Positions 14,077-22,916 of a DNA stretch of 32,836 bases are shown in pieces. A program made the position numbers and the translations under genes. Numbering within the stretch: position 1 is the stretch's first letter; the number at the start of each line of letters is the position of its first letter. The DNA lies in the NCBI GenBank assembly GCA_050874705.1, contig JBNMLE010000010.1:1-32836 (forward strand). Direction: 5' to 3'. Origin of the DNA: Fiminaster sp050874705. GTDB taxonomy: Bacteria > Bacillota_I > Bacilli_A > RFN20 > CAG-826. The notes under the pieces are model-generated. The model was given only the letters and a program-made list of their open reading frames with translations, ran no database searches and was not told where the DNA came from.

Positions 14077-14856
14077 TTAATTATCTTTTTGTGTTGGTTT
14101 TAATTTCTTTTTTGCTATATAAATACCAATATCTATGATTCCGATTATTATAATTGTCATTAAAGAATACGCTAAAACGCTTTGCATATCGACAATTAAC
14201 TGAGAATCTCTGATTAACTTTCCAAGGCCTAATGCACTTGATGAACCGGCAAGAATTTCACTCATTATTGAAACCTTCATTCCAAGTCCGATGCTGGAAA
14301 CAAGGCCTAAAATAATATAATTTAACGATAAAGGGAGATAAATTCTAAATACTAATTTTATTTTATTTGCGCCATCAACTTTAGCGGAATTTACTATGTT
14401 TTGATCAACTCCTAAAATACCTGAGAGAACAGATTCATACATTATTGGGAAAGTTATTAAAAATACAATAATAATCGGCCCAAACATTGGCTTAATTAAA
14501 GCAATAATAATAAATATAACCGCGGCAGTAGGAATTGTTTTGAACACTGTTATAAATAGTTTTATAAACGCTCTAAATGGTTGATATAAACCAGCTAAAA
14601 CACCTAAAACAAGGCCAAAGACACCGCTTAGAATCGAAGAAACAAGCAATCTTAATAAAGTCCACCCAATTGCTTTATATGTTTCTATATCGCCTAGATA
14701 AACAAAAAATTGCGGTAAGACTTTCTCTGGTCCTGGAAATAATGAAGTGTTTAATAACAATGAAAGAATATACCAAAATAAAAAGACCCCGATAATTCCA
14801 ATAACAGTCCAAAACGGGACTAAATATTTTTTATAGAGGTCTTTTATTTTATTCAT
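14077..14856 (-). CDS. ABC transporter permease (SsuC/TauC/ThiX-like)
   Basis: A 259-residue inner-membrane component of a binding-protein-dependent importer. About six membrane segments are visible. The ATPase-contact EAA-type loop is present (AKVDGANKIKLVFRIYLP, around residues 160-177), and FWYILSLLLNTSLFPGPEKV near the N-terminus is typical of the nitrate/taurine/sulfonate permease family. It begins one base after the stop of the substrate-binding lipoprotein gene, with no Shine-Dalgarno of its own, so it is probably translated by coupling. No ATP-binding subunit follows: the next gene is convergent. Substrate unknown; sulfonate, thiamine precursor or similar small molecules are possible. 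Confidence 0.88.
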   Translation of the reverse strand: MNKIKDLYKKYLVPFWTVIGIIGVFLFWYILSLLLNTSLFPGPEKVLPQFFVYLGDIETYKAIGWTLLRLLVSSILSGVFGLVLGVLAGLYQPFRAFIKLFITVFKTIPTAAVIFIIIALIKPMFGPIIIVFLITFPIMYESVLSGILGVDQNIVNSAKVDGANKIKLVFRIYLPLSLNYIILGLVSSIGLGMKVSIMSEILAGSSSALGLGKLIRDSQLIVDMQSVLAYSLMTIIIIGIIDIGIYIAKKKLKPTQKDN

Positions 14857-14857
14857 A

Positions 14858-15832
14858 TTATAAATTTACAAAATAATCGTCTGAGAATGTTTCTTGTCCT
14901 AAAGATGTCAAAAACTCATTAACATCGACTTTTTGATCTTTTGTAACCATACCGATTCTATTTTGGTTGTCTTTTTGAATTTTGTAGATTACATCTGAAT
15001 TAAAGCCAAAACGACTTGCTTGTTCGCTTGCTGTGCCAAATATATCTAATTCAGCTTTTACAATATCAGGATGATAGACAATGTTATCAAGTCTTTTGTC
15101 GAGTTTTTCAACAAAGTCTTTTAATTCGTCTTTTTTAGTTTCAAGAATTTCTCTTTTTACAAACATTCCTGCTTGCGCAAGTGCTTCTTGGCCTGTTAAC
15201 GCTTTCCAATCTTCTTTGATATTTGAAACAACTTGCAATTTTCCATATGTTTCAGCGTCTTGTTTATTCATAATAGTAGTTAAAACAGGTTCGGCTGTAA
15301 AAACATAGTCAATTGTATCTGCGCCATATTTGCCAGTTGTAAGAACAGCGCGAGTATCAGTAACGCTATTTAAATATGTTGGTTTATTATCAATATGCCA
15401 ATAATCTTTAGCAAGTTTGTTATAAACTAAATCCGGTATGAGTTTTTCTCCGAAAGAAACGATTTTATCGCCTTCTTTAGGCATTGGAATCTTACCAGTT
15501 TCAGAATCAACTTCTTTGTTGATTCCAACTAGGAAGAAATTTCCTCCTGTAAGAATACGACTTAAAACGTATGTTGTATTATTATTCTTTTTTAATGATT
15601 TAAGACCATTAATTGAATCAAAAATAACGACATCGTATTCGTTTTTTTGAAGTTGAGCAGCGACATTTGTTGGTGTGCTGTCAATTGTTAGATTTGAATC
15701 CAAACCTTGATCATAAAAAGCTAATGCAGGAGCACCGCTCGGAGTAATAACTTTTATTTCGCTTATTGGTTTGTCTCCACATGAAGTAAGCATTAATGCG
15801 ATTAATGGGAGAAATATTGTTTTCTTAGTCAT
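14858..15832 (-). CDS. ABC transporter substrate-binding lipoprotein (NMT1/SsuA-like)
   Basis: A 324-residue lipoprotein that should capture a solute outside the membrane for the permease next to it. The lipobox LTSC with Cys18 follows a short hydrophobic signal. VITPSGAPALAFYD and the QLQKNEYDVVIFDS segment are typical of the NMT1/SsuA-type periplasmic-binding fold; TDTRAVLTTGKYGADTIDYV and VFTAEPVLT lie further on. The gene overlaps the end of deoB by 8 bases, with GAGGA inside deoB as ribosome-binding site, so the two are translated together. The ligand cannot be read from the sequence. The deoB linkage hints at a nucleoside- or pentose-related compound but is weak evidence. Confidence 0.86.
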   Translation of the reverse strand: MTKKTIFLPLIALMLTSCGDKPISEIKVITPSGAPALAFYDQGLDSNLTIDSTPTNVAAQLQKNEYDVVIFDSINGLKSLKKNNNTTYVLSRILTGGNFFLVGINKEVDSETGKIPMPKEGDKIVSFGEKLIPDLVYNKLAKDYWHIDNKPTYLNSVTDTRAVLTTGKYGADTIDYVFTAEPVLTTIMNKQDAETYGKLQVVSNIKEDWKALTGQEALAQAGMFVKREILETKKDELKDFVEKLDKRLDNIVYHPDIVKAELDIFGTASEQASRFGFNSDVIYKIQKDNQNRIGMVTKDQKVDVNEFLTSLGQETFSDDYFVNL

Positions 15833-17021
15833 TTAATAATTCCTCAATAGGTGTGCCGATTTCATTTGGCGCTTTTTTAAGTCCGAAGTTTTTAAGAATG
15901 GTTGCACCAATATCGGCAAAAGTTGCCCTTTCATCAAGATATTTACCATTTTTAAATGATTTTGAATAAACAAGTAATGGGACTTTTTCTCTTGTATGGT
16001 CAGTTCCTGTATGAGTTGGATCGTTTCCATGATCAGCAGTAATCATTAATAGATCATCATCTTTTAGAACTTTCATAAGTTCGCCTAATTTAACATCGAA
16101 TTCTTCGAGACATTTTCCATATCCTAAAGGATTTCTGCGATGTCCATATTCTGAATCAAATTCGACCAAATTGACATAGCAAAGTCCTTCAAAATCATGA
16201 TTTTTAGCTTCGTCAATTGTTTTATTCATACCATCGATGTTGCTGACTGTTTTTTGAGTTTTTACAACACCTACTTGGTTAAAGATATCGCCGATTTTTC
16301 CAACGCAGCTAACCATATAATTATTATCTTTTAGGATATCCATTACAGTTGTTCCGCTTGGAGAAACTGCAAGGTCATGTCTATTTGGTGTACGTTTGAA
16401 ATCAGCGGCGCATGTTCCAATGTATGGGCGTGCGATGACGCGACCAACAAAATATTCAGGTTTCATACAAAGTTCGCGGGCAATTTCACAACAGCGATAA
16501 AGTTCTTTTACACCTGTAACGCCTTCATGTGCTGCAATTTGAAGAACACTATCAGCGGATGTATAAACAATGATAGAATTCTCTTTCATTTGCTCTTCAC
16601 CAAGCTCTTTTAAAATTTCTGTTCCACTTGCCGCTTTATTACCAATGACTTTATGCCCAGTTTCTTTTTCTAATTCATCAATTAAAGATTTTGGAAAACC
16701 AGTATCTGTAAATGTTTGAAATGGTTTTGTTGTATATATACCCATCATTTCCCAATGGCCAGTCATTGTGTCTTTACCAGCAGATGCTTCTCTAAGGCGC
16801 ATACAATATGCATTTGGATGAGAAACATGACTTGTACCAAGAATAGGCGCTAAATAGCCTAAGCCAAGTGAATTCATATTAGGGACATTTAGCCCGCCGC
16901 ATCGTTCAGCTGTATGAACAAATGTATTTGTGCCGGTGTCACCGAATTTAGCGGCATCTGGCATTTCGCCAATACCAACAGAATCAGTAACAATAACGAA
17001 TACTCTTTTGAATTTTTTCAT
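15825..17021 (-). CDS. deoB: Phosphopentomutase
   Basis: Interconverts ribose or deoxyribose 1-phosphate and 5-phosphate, linking nucleoside salvage to the pentose phosphate pathway. The 398 residues match the Firmicutes enzyme. It belongs to the alkaline phosphatase superfamily: metal ligand D13 (VIVTDSVGIGE), activated threonine T85 (GKDTMTGHWEMMG), and the late metal sites in VEFDSEYGHRRNPLGY and ITADHGNDPTHTGTDHT are all present. The SD (AAGGAG) lies about 15 bases before ATG 17021, rather far. It follows xerD by 44 bases and is coupled to the ABC substrate-binding gene downstream. Confidence 0.96.
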   Translation of the reverse strand: MKKFKRVFVIVTDSVGIGEMPDAAKFGDTGTNTFVHTAERCGGLNVPNMNSLGLGYLAPILGTSHVSHPNAYCMRLREASAGKDTMTGHWEMMGIYTTKPFQTFTDTGFPKSLIDELEKETGHKVIGNKAASGTEILKELGEEQMKENSIIVYTSADSVLQIAAHEGVTGVKELYRCCEIARELCMKPEYFVGRVIARPYIGTCAADFKRTPNRHDLAVSPSGTTVMDILKDNNYMVSCVGKIGDIFNQVGVVKTQKTVSNIDGMNKTIDEAKNHDFEGLCYVNLVEFDSEYGHRRNPLGYGKCLEEFDVKLGELMKVLKDDDLLMITADHGNDPTHTGTDHTREKVPLLVYSKSFKNGKYLDERATFADIGATILKNFGLKKAPNEIGTPIEELLND

Positions 17022-17065
17022 ATATTACTTTTAGTAAACTCCTTTTTTATGTTATCTATATTACA

Positions 17066-17944
17066 TTATTTTCTTTTTGTATACAAATCATACGCATTTA
17101 AAATGCGTTTAGTCGAAATGTTAGTGTATATTTGAGTAGTTGATATATTTGAATGGCCAAGCATTTCTTGCACAGCTCTTAGTTCGGCTCCATTTTCTAA
17201 TAAATGAGTCGCAAAGCAATGTCTTAAAGTATGAGGAGAAATATCTTCTTTTATTCCAACTTGAAGTGCATATTTTTTAATTTGTTTAAAGAAATATTGC
17301 CTAGATAAAGGCTTTCCATATCTATTTAAAAAGATAAATTCAGATTTTTTTCCTTTATTGTGAGATCTGCCGTTATTGATATATTGGTTTAAATAATCTA
17401 ATGCATAATCACCAATAGGAACCTTTCTTTCTTTGTTTCCTTTACCAACAATATCAATTATTCCTTTTTCAAAATTCACATTTCTCATTTTTAAAGCAAG
17501 AAGTTCGCTTACTCTAAGCCCGGAAGAATACATCACCTCTAGCATTGCTTTATCGCGCTGCCCATCATCTTTTTCAAGATTCGGAGCTTCAAGAAGCGCT
17601 TCTACTTCTTCGATAGATAATGAAGTTGGTAATTTCTTAATATTTTTAGGTGCGACAACTTTTCCAAGCGAAAAAGAAATAATATGTTCTCTTTCTAAAA
17701 AAGAATAAAAATTCTTTGTAGAAGATACTCTTCGAACAATTGTTGATGGAGACAACAATCTCTTTGATTGAATTTTAATAAAATCAGTAATGTCACTTGG
17801 CAAAAAATCATCAGTATTTTTCTTATTAAGCGTAGTTAAAAATTCTTTTAAATCATAATGGTAAGCGAGAATTGTATCGTTACTTACACCTTTTTCAACA
17901 CGTAGATATTGAAAATAATTATCAATTGCATCATCTAGTTCCAT
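17066..17944 (-). CDS. xerD: Tyrosine recombinase XerC/XerD
   Basis: A 292-residue site-specific recombinase, the size of Xer proteins that resolve chromosome dimers at dif. The N-terminal SAM-like DNA-binding domain covers residues 1 to about 95. The catalytic domain has all six residues: R144 (SSGLRVSELLAL), K168 (GKGNKERKVP), H238 and R241 (HTLRHCFATHLL), H264 (MLGHSNISTT) and Y273 (QIYTNIS). The family and size fit the housekeeping XerD/XerC. Which of the two cannot be settled without the second copy, so the symbol is tentative. The start overlaps the end of dinB by 14 bases and has AAAGGAG 8 bases upstream. Confidence 0.9.
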   Translation of the reverse strand: MELDDAIDNYFQYLRVEKGVSNDTILAYHYDLKEFLTTLNKKNTDDFLPSDITDFIKIQSKRLLSPSTIVRRVSSTKNFYSFLEREHIISFSLGKVVAPKNIKKLPTSLSIEEVEALLEAPNLEKDDGQRDKAMLEVMYSSGLRVSELLALKMRNVNFEKGIIDIVGKGNKERKVPIGDYALDYLNQYINNGRSHNKGKKSEFIFLNRYGKPLSRQYFFKQIKKYALQVGIKEDISPHTLRHCFATHLLENGAELRAVQEMLGHSNISTTQIYTNISTKRILNAYDLYTKRK

Positions 17945-19136
17945 TTTTATTCTCCTTTAGCTTGTCGCTAGCTTTTTGAAAAACATCTTTCTTTAATTTC
18001 CTATTTAAGTCATTTATTAGAAGCGTTGTTGCGCATTCTTCTTTTATTTTTTCGTAATCATCAAATATTGATAATTGAATTAAAGCATCGCTTTCATCGA
18101 CTAAATTTTGTAGAGTAACGCCAATTAAACGAATCATTCTATTTTCATTATAGTTTTTATCGAGTAAACGAATGACATTATCTATGATGATTTCTTTATC
18201 AATTGTAGGTTTATCTAGCGTTCTTGAACGAACATAAGTTTTAAATGAGTCATCCTTGAAATTAATTTGAACTGTACTAACTAATTTTCTATTTTTTTGT
18301 GCTTTTTCAATAACTTTATTAGCAATATTCAAAAGCTCTACTTTCAATTCATCATAATTATTTGTATCAAACATCAATGTTTCACTCATTCCAATTGATT
18401 TAGGATCAAAAGGCTCTACATCGATAACATCATCTCCATAGCCATTAATTCTATCTTTGATGACAATTCCAAATTTTCCAAATTCTTGTTTTATTTCCTC
18501 ATCATTTTCATTGTTGATTCGTTTTGCTAAATCACCAATTGTATTAATTCCTAATTCTCTTAATCTCGGGGCTGTTTTTTTTCCTATTCCCCAAAAGTCT
18601 TCAATTGGCAAAGGATCGAGCATTTTCCTTACATCTTTTCTTCTAATGACAGTTAAACCCAACGGTTTTTTCATATCGCTGCCCATTTTTGCAAGAAATT
18701 TTGTTGGTGCAACACCAATTGAACATGATAAACCAGTTTTTTTTAATAACTCATTTTGCATGTTTTTTAAATATCCAACCGGGTCTGGATTATTTTTTAA
18801 TTCTTTAGTCATACCAGCATAACATTCATCAATTGAAGCCATTTCTATCGCTTTTGTATATTTAGATACGAAATTAAAAAATTCTTTAGACTTCTGCTTA
18901 TAATAGTCGTAATTTCCGCGAATAATAATTGCATTTTTGCACAATTTTGTTGCTTGAAACATCGGCATTCCTGATGAAACACCGAATTTTCTTGCTTCAT
19001 ATGAACATGTTAAAACAATTCCTGCGCGACCTTGACGACCAATAATTACAGGTTTTCCTTTTAATGAAGGATTTTTTATTTGCTCACAAGTTACAAAGAA
19101 AGCATTTAAATCAATATGAACAATTATTTTACTCAT
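17931..19136 (-). CDS. dinB: DNA polymerase IV (Y-family, DinB)
   Basis: Error-prone translesion polymerase. Catalytic acids are D9 (HIDLNAFF), D103 and E104 (SIDECY), with F13/F14 at the steric gate. TCSYEARKFGV and SIGVAPTKFLAKMGSDMKKP are classic palm and finger motifs. The helix-hairpin-helix region (FWGIGKKTAPRLRELGI) and the little-finger domain follow. QLSIFDD (Q354-F358) is a beta-clamp-binding motif, followed by 43 residues resembling the usual Firmicutes DinB end. Length 401. There is no Shine-Dalgarno; TAAAAT ends exactly 6 bases before the ATG, so a leaderless message is likely. It overlaps xerD downstream. Confidence 0.95.
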   Translation of the reverse strand: MSKIIVHIDLNAFFVTCEQIKNPSLKGKPVIIGRQGRAGIVLTCSYEARKFGVSSGMPMFQATKLCKNAIIIRGNYDYYKQKSKEFFNFVSKYTKAIEMASIDECYAGMTKELKNNPDPVGYLKNMQNELLKKTGLSCSIGVAPTKFLAKMGSDMKKPLGLTVIRRKDVRKMLDPLPIEDFWGIGKKTAPRLRELGINTIGDLAKRINNENDEEIKQEFGKFGIVIKDRINGYGDDVIDVEPFDPKSIGMSETLMFDTNNYDELKVELLNIANKVIEKAQKNRKLVSTVQINFKDDSFKTYVRSRTLDKPTIDKEIIIDNVIRLLDKNYNENRMIRLIGVTLQNLVDESDALIQLSIFDDYEKIKEECATTLLINDLNRKLKKDVFQKASDKLKENKNGTR

Positions 19137-19142
19137 TTTTAT

Positions 19143-19148
19143 ATTTTA
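19143..19148 (-). promoter_or_regulatory. -10 box of dinB (leaderless arrangement)
   Basis: TAAAAT on the - strand (5/6 match to consensus) with a 6-base gap to the dinB ATG. The -35 is weak (TTTATT). No LexA-type operator (GAACN4GTTC-like) is visible nearby. Confidence 0.4.
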
Positions 19149-19188
19149 CAAAAAATATATTTAGAAATAAATATTATGTTAACCAATT

Positions 19189-21060
19189 TTATTTAATCTT
19201 TTCGATAATCTGTTCTGGCAGTAAACCAAATTCTTTTAATTGTTCAGTAATTGTTCCTTGTTTAACAAATTCAGTTGGAATCGCGAAAGTTTTGATATTG
19301 CCTTTATATTTTATGTTAACTAGTTCATCAATAATTGTTGAAGCTAATCCCCCAACAGTTGAATATGGATCGTAAATAAAAATTGATTCATAATCTTGTA
19401 GTTGTTTGATCAAGTCTATATCTAAAGGCTTTATATAAAGAGCATTAATTAATGTTACATCAAGTGAATTTTCTTCGATTAAATAAAGCAAATCATGAAT
19501 AACAGGTCCTAAAGTTATAATTGCTTTTTTATGACATTTACTATTTTTTAAAACAGTCCATTTCCCAAATTTAATATCAGCTTTTTCTTCGTTTTTCTCA
19601 TATTTATTTATTGCACGAGGAAGACGAATGAAAAATGACCCATGGTTTAAGAACGATTCATCATATAAAGCAATTGCTTCGCTTACAGTTGAAGCCATAG
19701 AAACAACACAATTTGGAGTATTAACTAAAAACGAAACATCATAGATGCCTTGATGGGTTTCACCGTCGCTTCCAACTAAACCAGCACGCTCAACTAATAT
19801 TGTTGAATTAATATTCATTCTTGCTAAATCGTGGCTAATTTCATCAAAGCTGCGTTGCATAAATGTCGAATATATCGAAATAATTGGATGGTAACCGCTT
19901 ATTCCTAATCCGCTTGCAAGCGTTATTGCATGTTCTTCAGCAATGCCAACATCAATTGTGCGATCTTTGTATTCTTTGAAGACATTTTCAAGTCCAGCGC
20001 CTTTAACAGTCGCAGGTGAAATCACAATTGCATTTTTATGCAATTTCATTTCTTTTAAAGTAATATCGCTATAAATGTGTGACCAAGAATTATATCCAGG
20101 ATGCATTTTATTTGGTTTTCCTGTATCAATATCAAACGGAGTCACTCCATGCCAATATCCGCTTTCATCTTCTTCAGCTAGTTTGTATCCCTTACCCTTA
20201 AGGGTACACATATGCACTACAACGGATTTTGTTGTGTTTTTCGCACGTTTAAGTGCTTTTTCTATCTTTTTAATGTTGTGCCCATCAATAGGTCCTATAT
20301 AAGAAAGGCCCATTGCATCGAATATATTTACAGGAACCAATATTCTTTTAAAGAAATTTTTAATACCTTTAGAAAAATTATAAAATTTTTGTCCAAATTT
20401 TGTTTTAATCAAAGATTCTTTATAAGCAACCTTCATTTTGTTATATCCAGAAGCAGAAGAAATTTTTGCAAATACTTTTCCAAGGCCTCCGGTATGTTTA
20501 GAAATAGACATTCCGTTATCATTTAATACAATTATTACTTTATGATTTGATCCTGCGAGGTTATTTAGCGCTTCTAAAGCAAGTCCGTTTTCAATTGAAC
20601 CATCGCCAATAAACGCGATTACATCGTAATTTTCTTTATTTAAATCGCGCGCAATAGCAAATCCGCTTGCAGCGCTTATAGAAGTCGATGAGTGACCTGC
20701 TTCATAAACATCATATGGCGACTCTGAACGTTTTTGGAAACCAGAAATGCCATCTTTTTGACGAAGATTATTTAAATTACGTCCTGTAAGAATTTTATAA
20801 GCATAACACTGATGGCCAACATCAAAGATAATTTTGTCTTTGGAAAAATCAAAAACCCTATTTAGCCCTATTGTTAGCTCAATAACCCCGAGGTTGCTTG
20901 ATAAATGACCACCATAAATACTTGTCTTTTCAATGATTTCTTTTCTAATATCATCCGCTAAAACGTAAAGTTCTTTATATGAAAGGGTCTTTAAAAATTC
21001 TGGGCTCTTTATATTGCCTAGATCTATATGATTAATGACCGCTTTTTTCTTGTCTTTCAT
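19189..21060 (-). CDS. dxs: 1-deoxy-D-xylulose-5-phosphate synthase
   Basis: Thiamine-diphosphate enzyme that condenses pyruvate and glyceraldehyde 3-phosphate, the first step of the MEP isoprenoid pathway. It also feeds thiamine and pyridoxal synthesis. The ThDP motif runs from IGDGSIENG (G152) to NDNGMS (N180). SIYGGHLSSNLG at the N-terminus, GIAEEHAITLASGLG and RAGLVGSDGETHQG in the middle domain are all family hallmarks. Length 623 is normal. It lies 47 bases after xseB without a clear Shine-Dalgarno sequence. In Bacillus ispA sits between xseB and dxs, but here it is missing. The leader carries three copies of TTAGTAT. Confidence 0.96.
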   Translation of the reverse strand: MKDKKKAVINHIDLGNIKSPEFLKTLSYKELYVLADDIRKEIIEKTSIYGGHLSSNLGVIELTIGLNRVFDFSKDKIIFDVGHQCYAYKILTGRNLNNLRQKDGISGFQKRSESPYDVYEAGHSSTSISAASGFAIARDLNKENYDVIAFIGDGSIENGLALEALNNLAGSNHKVIIVLNDNGMSISKHTGGLGKVFAKISSASGYNKMKVAYKESLIKTKFGQKFYNFSKGIKNFFKRILVPVNIFDAMGLSYIGPIDGHNIKKIEKALKRAKNTTKSVVVHMCTLKGKGYKLAEEDESGYWHGVTPFDIDTGKPNKMHPGYNSWSHIYSDITLKEMKLHKNAIVISPATVKGAGLENVFKEYKDRTIDVGIAEEHAITLASGLGISGYHPIISIYSTFMQRSFDEISHDLARMNINSTILVERAGLVGSDGETHQGIYDVSFLVNTPNCVVSMASTVSEAIALYDESFLNHGSFFIRLPRAINKYEKNEEKADIKFGKWTVLKNSKCHKKAIITLGPVIHDLLYLIEENSLDVTLINALYIKPLDIDLIKQLQDYESIFIYDPYSTVGGLASTIIDELVNIKYKGNIKTFAIPTEFVKQGTITEQLKEFGLLPEQIIEKIK

Positions 21061-21102
21061 ATACTAAACTTTAACTAAATAAATACTAATAACAAATACT
21101 AA
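21061..21102 (-). repeat. Three TTAGTAT repeats before dxs
   Basis: On the - strand TTAGTAT occurs at 21102-21096, 21089-21083 and 21067-21061, the last directly abutting the dxs start codon. Spacing is 13 and 22 bases between start points. They may be a binding site or chance in AT-rich DNA. Confidence 0.3.
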
Positions 21103-21107
21103 CTATG

Positions 21108-21296
21108 TTATTTTTCAATTTGTTCAATTTTTTTCTCAGCATCCTTTAATGTCTTCTCTAAAGTTGATATCAATGCTTTTCCTTCAGTATAAAGCTTTAA
21201 ACATTCATCTAATGGAAGAGTTTCATTTTCGATTTTATCCACTATTTCATCAAGTCTTTTAAGTGATTTTTCAAAATCAATTTTCTTTTCTGCCAT
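21108..21296 (-). CDS. xseB: Exonuclease VII small subunit
   Basis: A 62-residue, strongly helical protein that coats the elongated exonuclease VII complex, a single-strand DNA exonuclease. The pattern FEKSLKRLDEIVDKIENE, LPLDECLKLYTEGKALI and a coiled-coil C-terminus (KTLKDAEKKIEQIEK) matches the XseB family. It begins one base after the xseA stop with GGAGAA as ribosome-binding site, so the two subunits are made together. Confidence 0.95.
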   Translation of the reverse strand: MAEKKIDFEKSLKRLDEIVDKIENETLPLDECLKLYTEGKALISTLEKTLKDAEKKIEQIEK

Positions 21297-21297
21297 A

Positions 21298-22506
21298 TTA
21301 TTTGTTCTCCTTACTAATTACTTTAGAATTTACACATCCATCATTCACAATAACTTTTATTGTGTCATTAACATTTATATTTTTAATACTTTTAATTACT
21401 TTGCCACTACTATCTTGCATAATTGAATAACCGCGTTTTAACACATTATCAATAGATAATGACTTTAAATGGTTTGATTTTAATAATAATGTTTCCTTTT
21501 TAAGTTTTAGGTAATTATTCATATTAACATTTAATCTTGTGTTCATTTGGTTTAGATATTCGATTTTGTCTAAATACATATTTTTTGGATTTTTAAAAAA
21601 CGGTAATCTTGAAATCGAATCTATCTTATCTCGATAAGATGTAATTTTCTTGCTGATTATATCAGTCAATTCTTCGTTAAAACTGTCGAGCATTTGATAA
21701 AGTTCTCTTTTGTCAACAGTTGCAAGTTCCGCCGCTCCAGTTGGAGTTGATGCTCTAGCATCAGCGACATAGTCAACAAGTGTAAAGTCGATTTCGTGTC
21801 CTACCGCAGATATTACCGGAACAGGGAATTTAGATAACTCTCTAACAAGTGTCTCATCATTAAAAGCGCTCAAATCTTCGCTTGCACCGCCTCCACGTCC
21901 AATGATAAGAGTATCTATATTCGCGTTTTTAGCCTCATTTAGAGCACGTAGAAGGTCTTTAGGTGCTTCGCTTCCTTGTACAAGGCTAGAGAATAAAACG
22001 ACGTCTACAAGCGGATATCTACGAAGTAAATTAGTCTTAATATCAGCAAAGGCTGCACTATTTTTTGCGCTAATAACACCAATAGCTTTAGGAAAAAGAT
22101 TAATCTTTCTTTTTCTAGAAGCACCAAATAGTCCTTCAGCAGCTAATTTTCGTTTTAATTGTTCTAATTTTAATAATTGATCGCCTTTTCCAAATAATTC
22201 CATGCTATCGGCGTAAAATTGATATTCGCCGCGAGGAACATAAGATGATATTCTACCTTTTGCAATTACTTCACTACCATTATTAATAGTCGGATCTAAA
22301 TATTTCGCTTTATCAAAAAACATTACTGCCTTTAAGGAAGACTCTTCGTCTTTTAAAGAAAAATATACATGTCCACTGGGATATTTTTTAAAGTTGCTGA
22401 CCTCGCCTTTAATTACAATATTCTGCAAAGAAAAATTATTATCAAACAATTGTTTGATGTATTTGTTTATTGCGGAAATCGAAAAAGCTTGATCTTTATT
22501 TATCAT
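21298..22506 (-). CDS. xseA: Exonuclease VII large subunit
   Basis: Catalytic subunit of exonuclease VII, used in mismatch repair and single-strand DNA clean-up. An N-terminal OB-fold spans about residues 1-105 (VIKGEVSNFKKYPSGHVYFS). The catalytic core has KAIGVISAKNSAAFADI, IIGRGGGASEDLSAFND (from 201) and AVGHEIDFTLVDYVADARA with H237 and D240, then STPTGAAE. A coiled-coil region follows, and the end has LKRGYSIM typical of the family. Length 402, slightly short. Its ATG overlaps the nusB stop by 4 bases (ATGA). Confidence 0.96.
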   Translation of the reverse strand: MINKDQAFSISAINKYIKQLFDNNFSLQNIVIKGEVSNFKKYPSGHVYFSLKDEESSLKAVMFFDKAKYLDPTINNGSEVIAKGRISSYVPRGEYQFYADSMELFGKGDQLLKLEQLKRKLAAEGLFGASRKRKINLFPKAIGVISAKNSAAFADIKTNLLRRYPLVDVVLFSSLVQGSEAPKDLLRALNEAKNANIDTLIIGRGGGASEDLSAFNDETLVRELSKFPVPVISAVGHEIDFTLVDYVADARASTPTGAAELATVDKRELYQMLDSFNEELTDIISKKITSYRDKIDSISRLPFFKNPKNMYLDKIEYLNQMNTRLNVNMNNYLKLKKETLLLKSNHLKSLSIDNVLKRGYSIMQDSSGKVIKSIKNINVNDTIKVIVNDGCVNSKVISKENK

Positions 22507-22916
22507 AAAACCTTATCTAATATTGCGTTTACAAATTTATAATCCTTTATGTCTAAGTATTTTTTGGCAAGATTAACTGCAACATCAATAATTACATTTT
22601 TATCAATTTTTTCATCTGAAAGTTTATAAGAAGCATAACTTTCGAGTAGAATTGCACGTTCAACTTGATTTAATCTATCAAATTTCCATTTTGGCATATG
22701 TTCTTGGAAAGTAGATTCTATTTCATTTATATTTTTAAGAGCTTTTATAGTTACAACTTTTGAAAAATATGGAATATCTTCATATGGAACCATAAAAATA
22801 TTTTCCATCGTATCTTCTAATGAAAATTGTTCGTTCATGGATATATATGTCAAAGCATCATAGATGCTTATCATAATCAATTCATGTTCTTTATTTCTAC
22901 TCACATTATTTTCCAT
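22503..22916 (-). CDS. nusB: Transcription antitermination factor NusB
   Basis: All-helical RNA-binding protein that with NusE and NusG supports rRNA transcription antitermination. The 137-residue length and C-terminal half (RLNQVERAILLESYASYKL, then VIIDVAVNLAKKYLD, then FVNAILDKVL) are typical. The N-terminal half is more divergent. I chose ATG 22916 (MENNVSRNKE) because GTGAGG lies about 9 bases upstream; an in-frame GTG/ATG-type start at 22937 would add seven residues unlike the family. It overlaps the end of the upstream membrane protein gene by 11 bases, and xseA overlaps its stop. Confidence 0.92.
   Translation of the reverse strand: MENNVSRNKEHELIMISIYDALTYISMNEQFSLEDTMENIFMVPYEDIPYFSKVVTIKALKNINEIESTFQEHMPKWKFDRLNQVERAILLESYASYKLSDEKIDKNVIIDVAVNLAKKYLDIKDYKFVNAILDKVL

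Noticed and set aside
14060..14095. ATAATT/AATTAT palindrome between the convergent membrane protein and permease genes as a terminator
   Set aside because: A 6-bp all-AT stem with a 2-base loop is too weak to support the call, although some T residues follow.
17066..17944. Xer-type recombinase as the integrase of a mobile element
   Set aside because: It is embedded between dinB and deoB in a housekeeping run, has Xer size and motifs, and there are no attachment sites or element genes around it.
18457..18822. Open frame of 121 codons antisense to dinB, and similar antisense frames at 32064-32393, 27545-27880, 19064-19375 and 20212-20526
   Set aside because: Each lies opposite a well-supported gene, has no ribosome-binding site or family resemblance, and is the expected shadow of a conserved frame.
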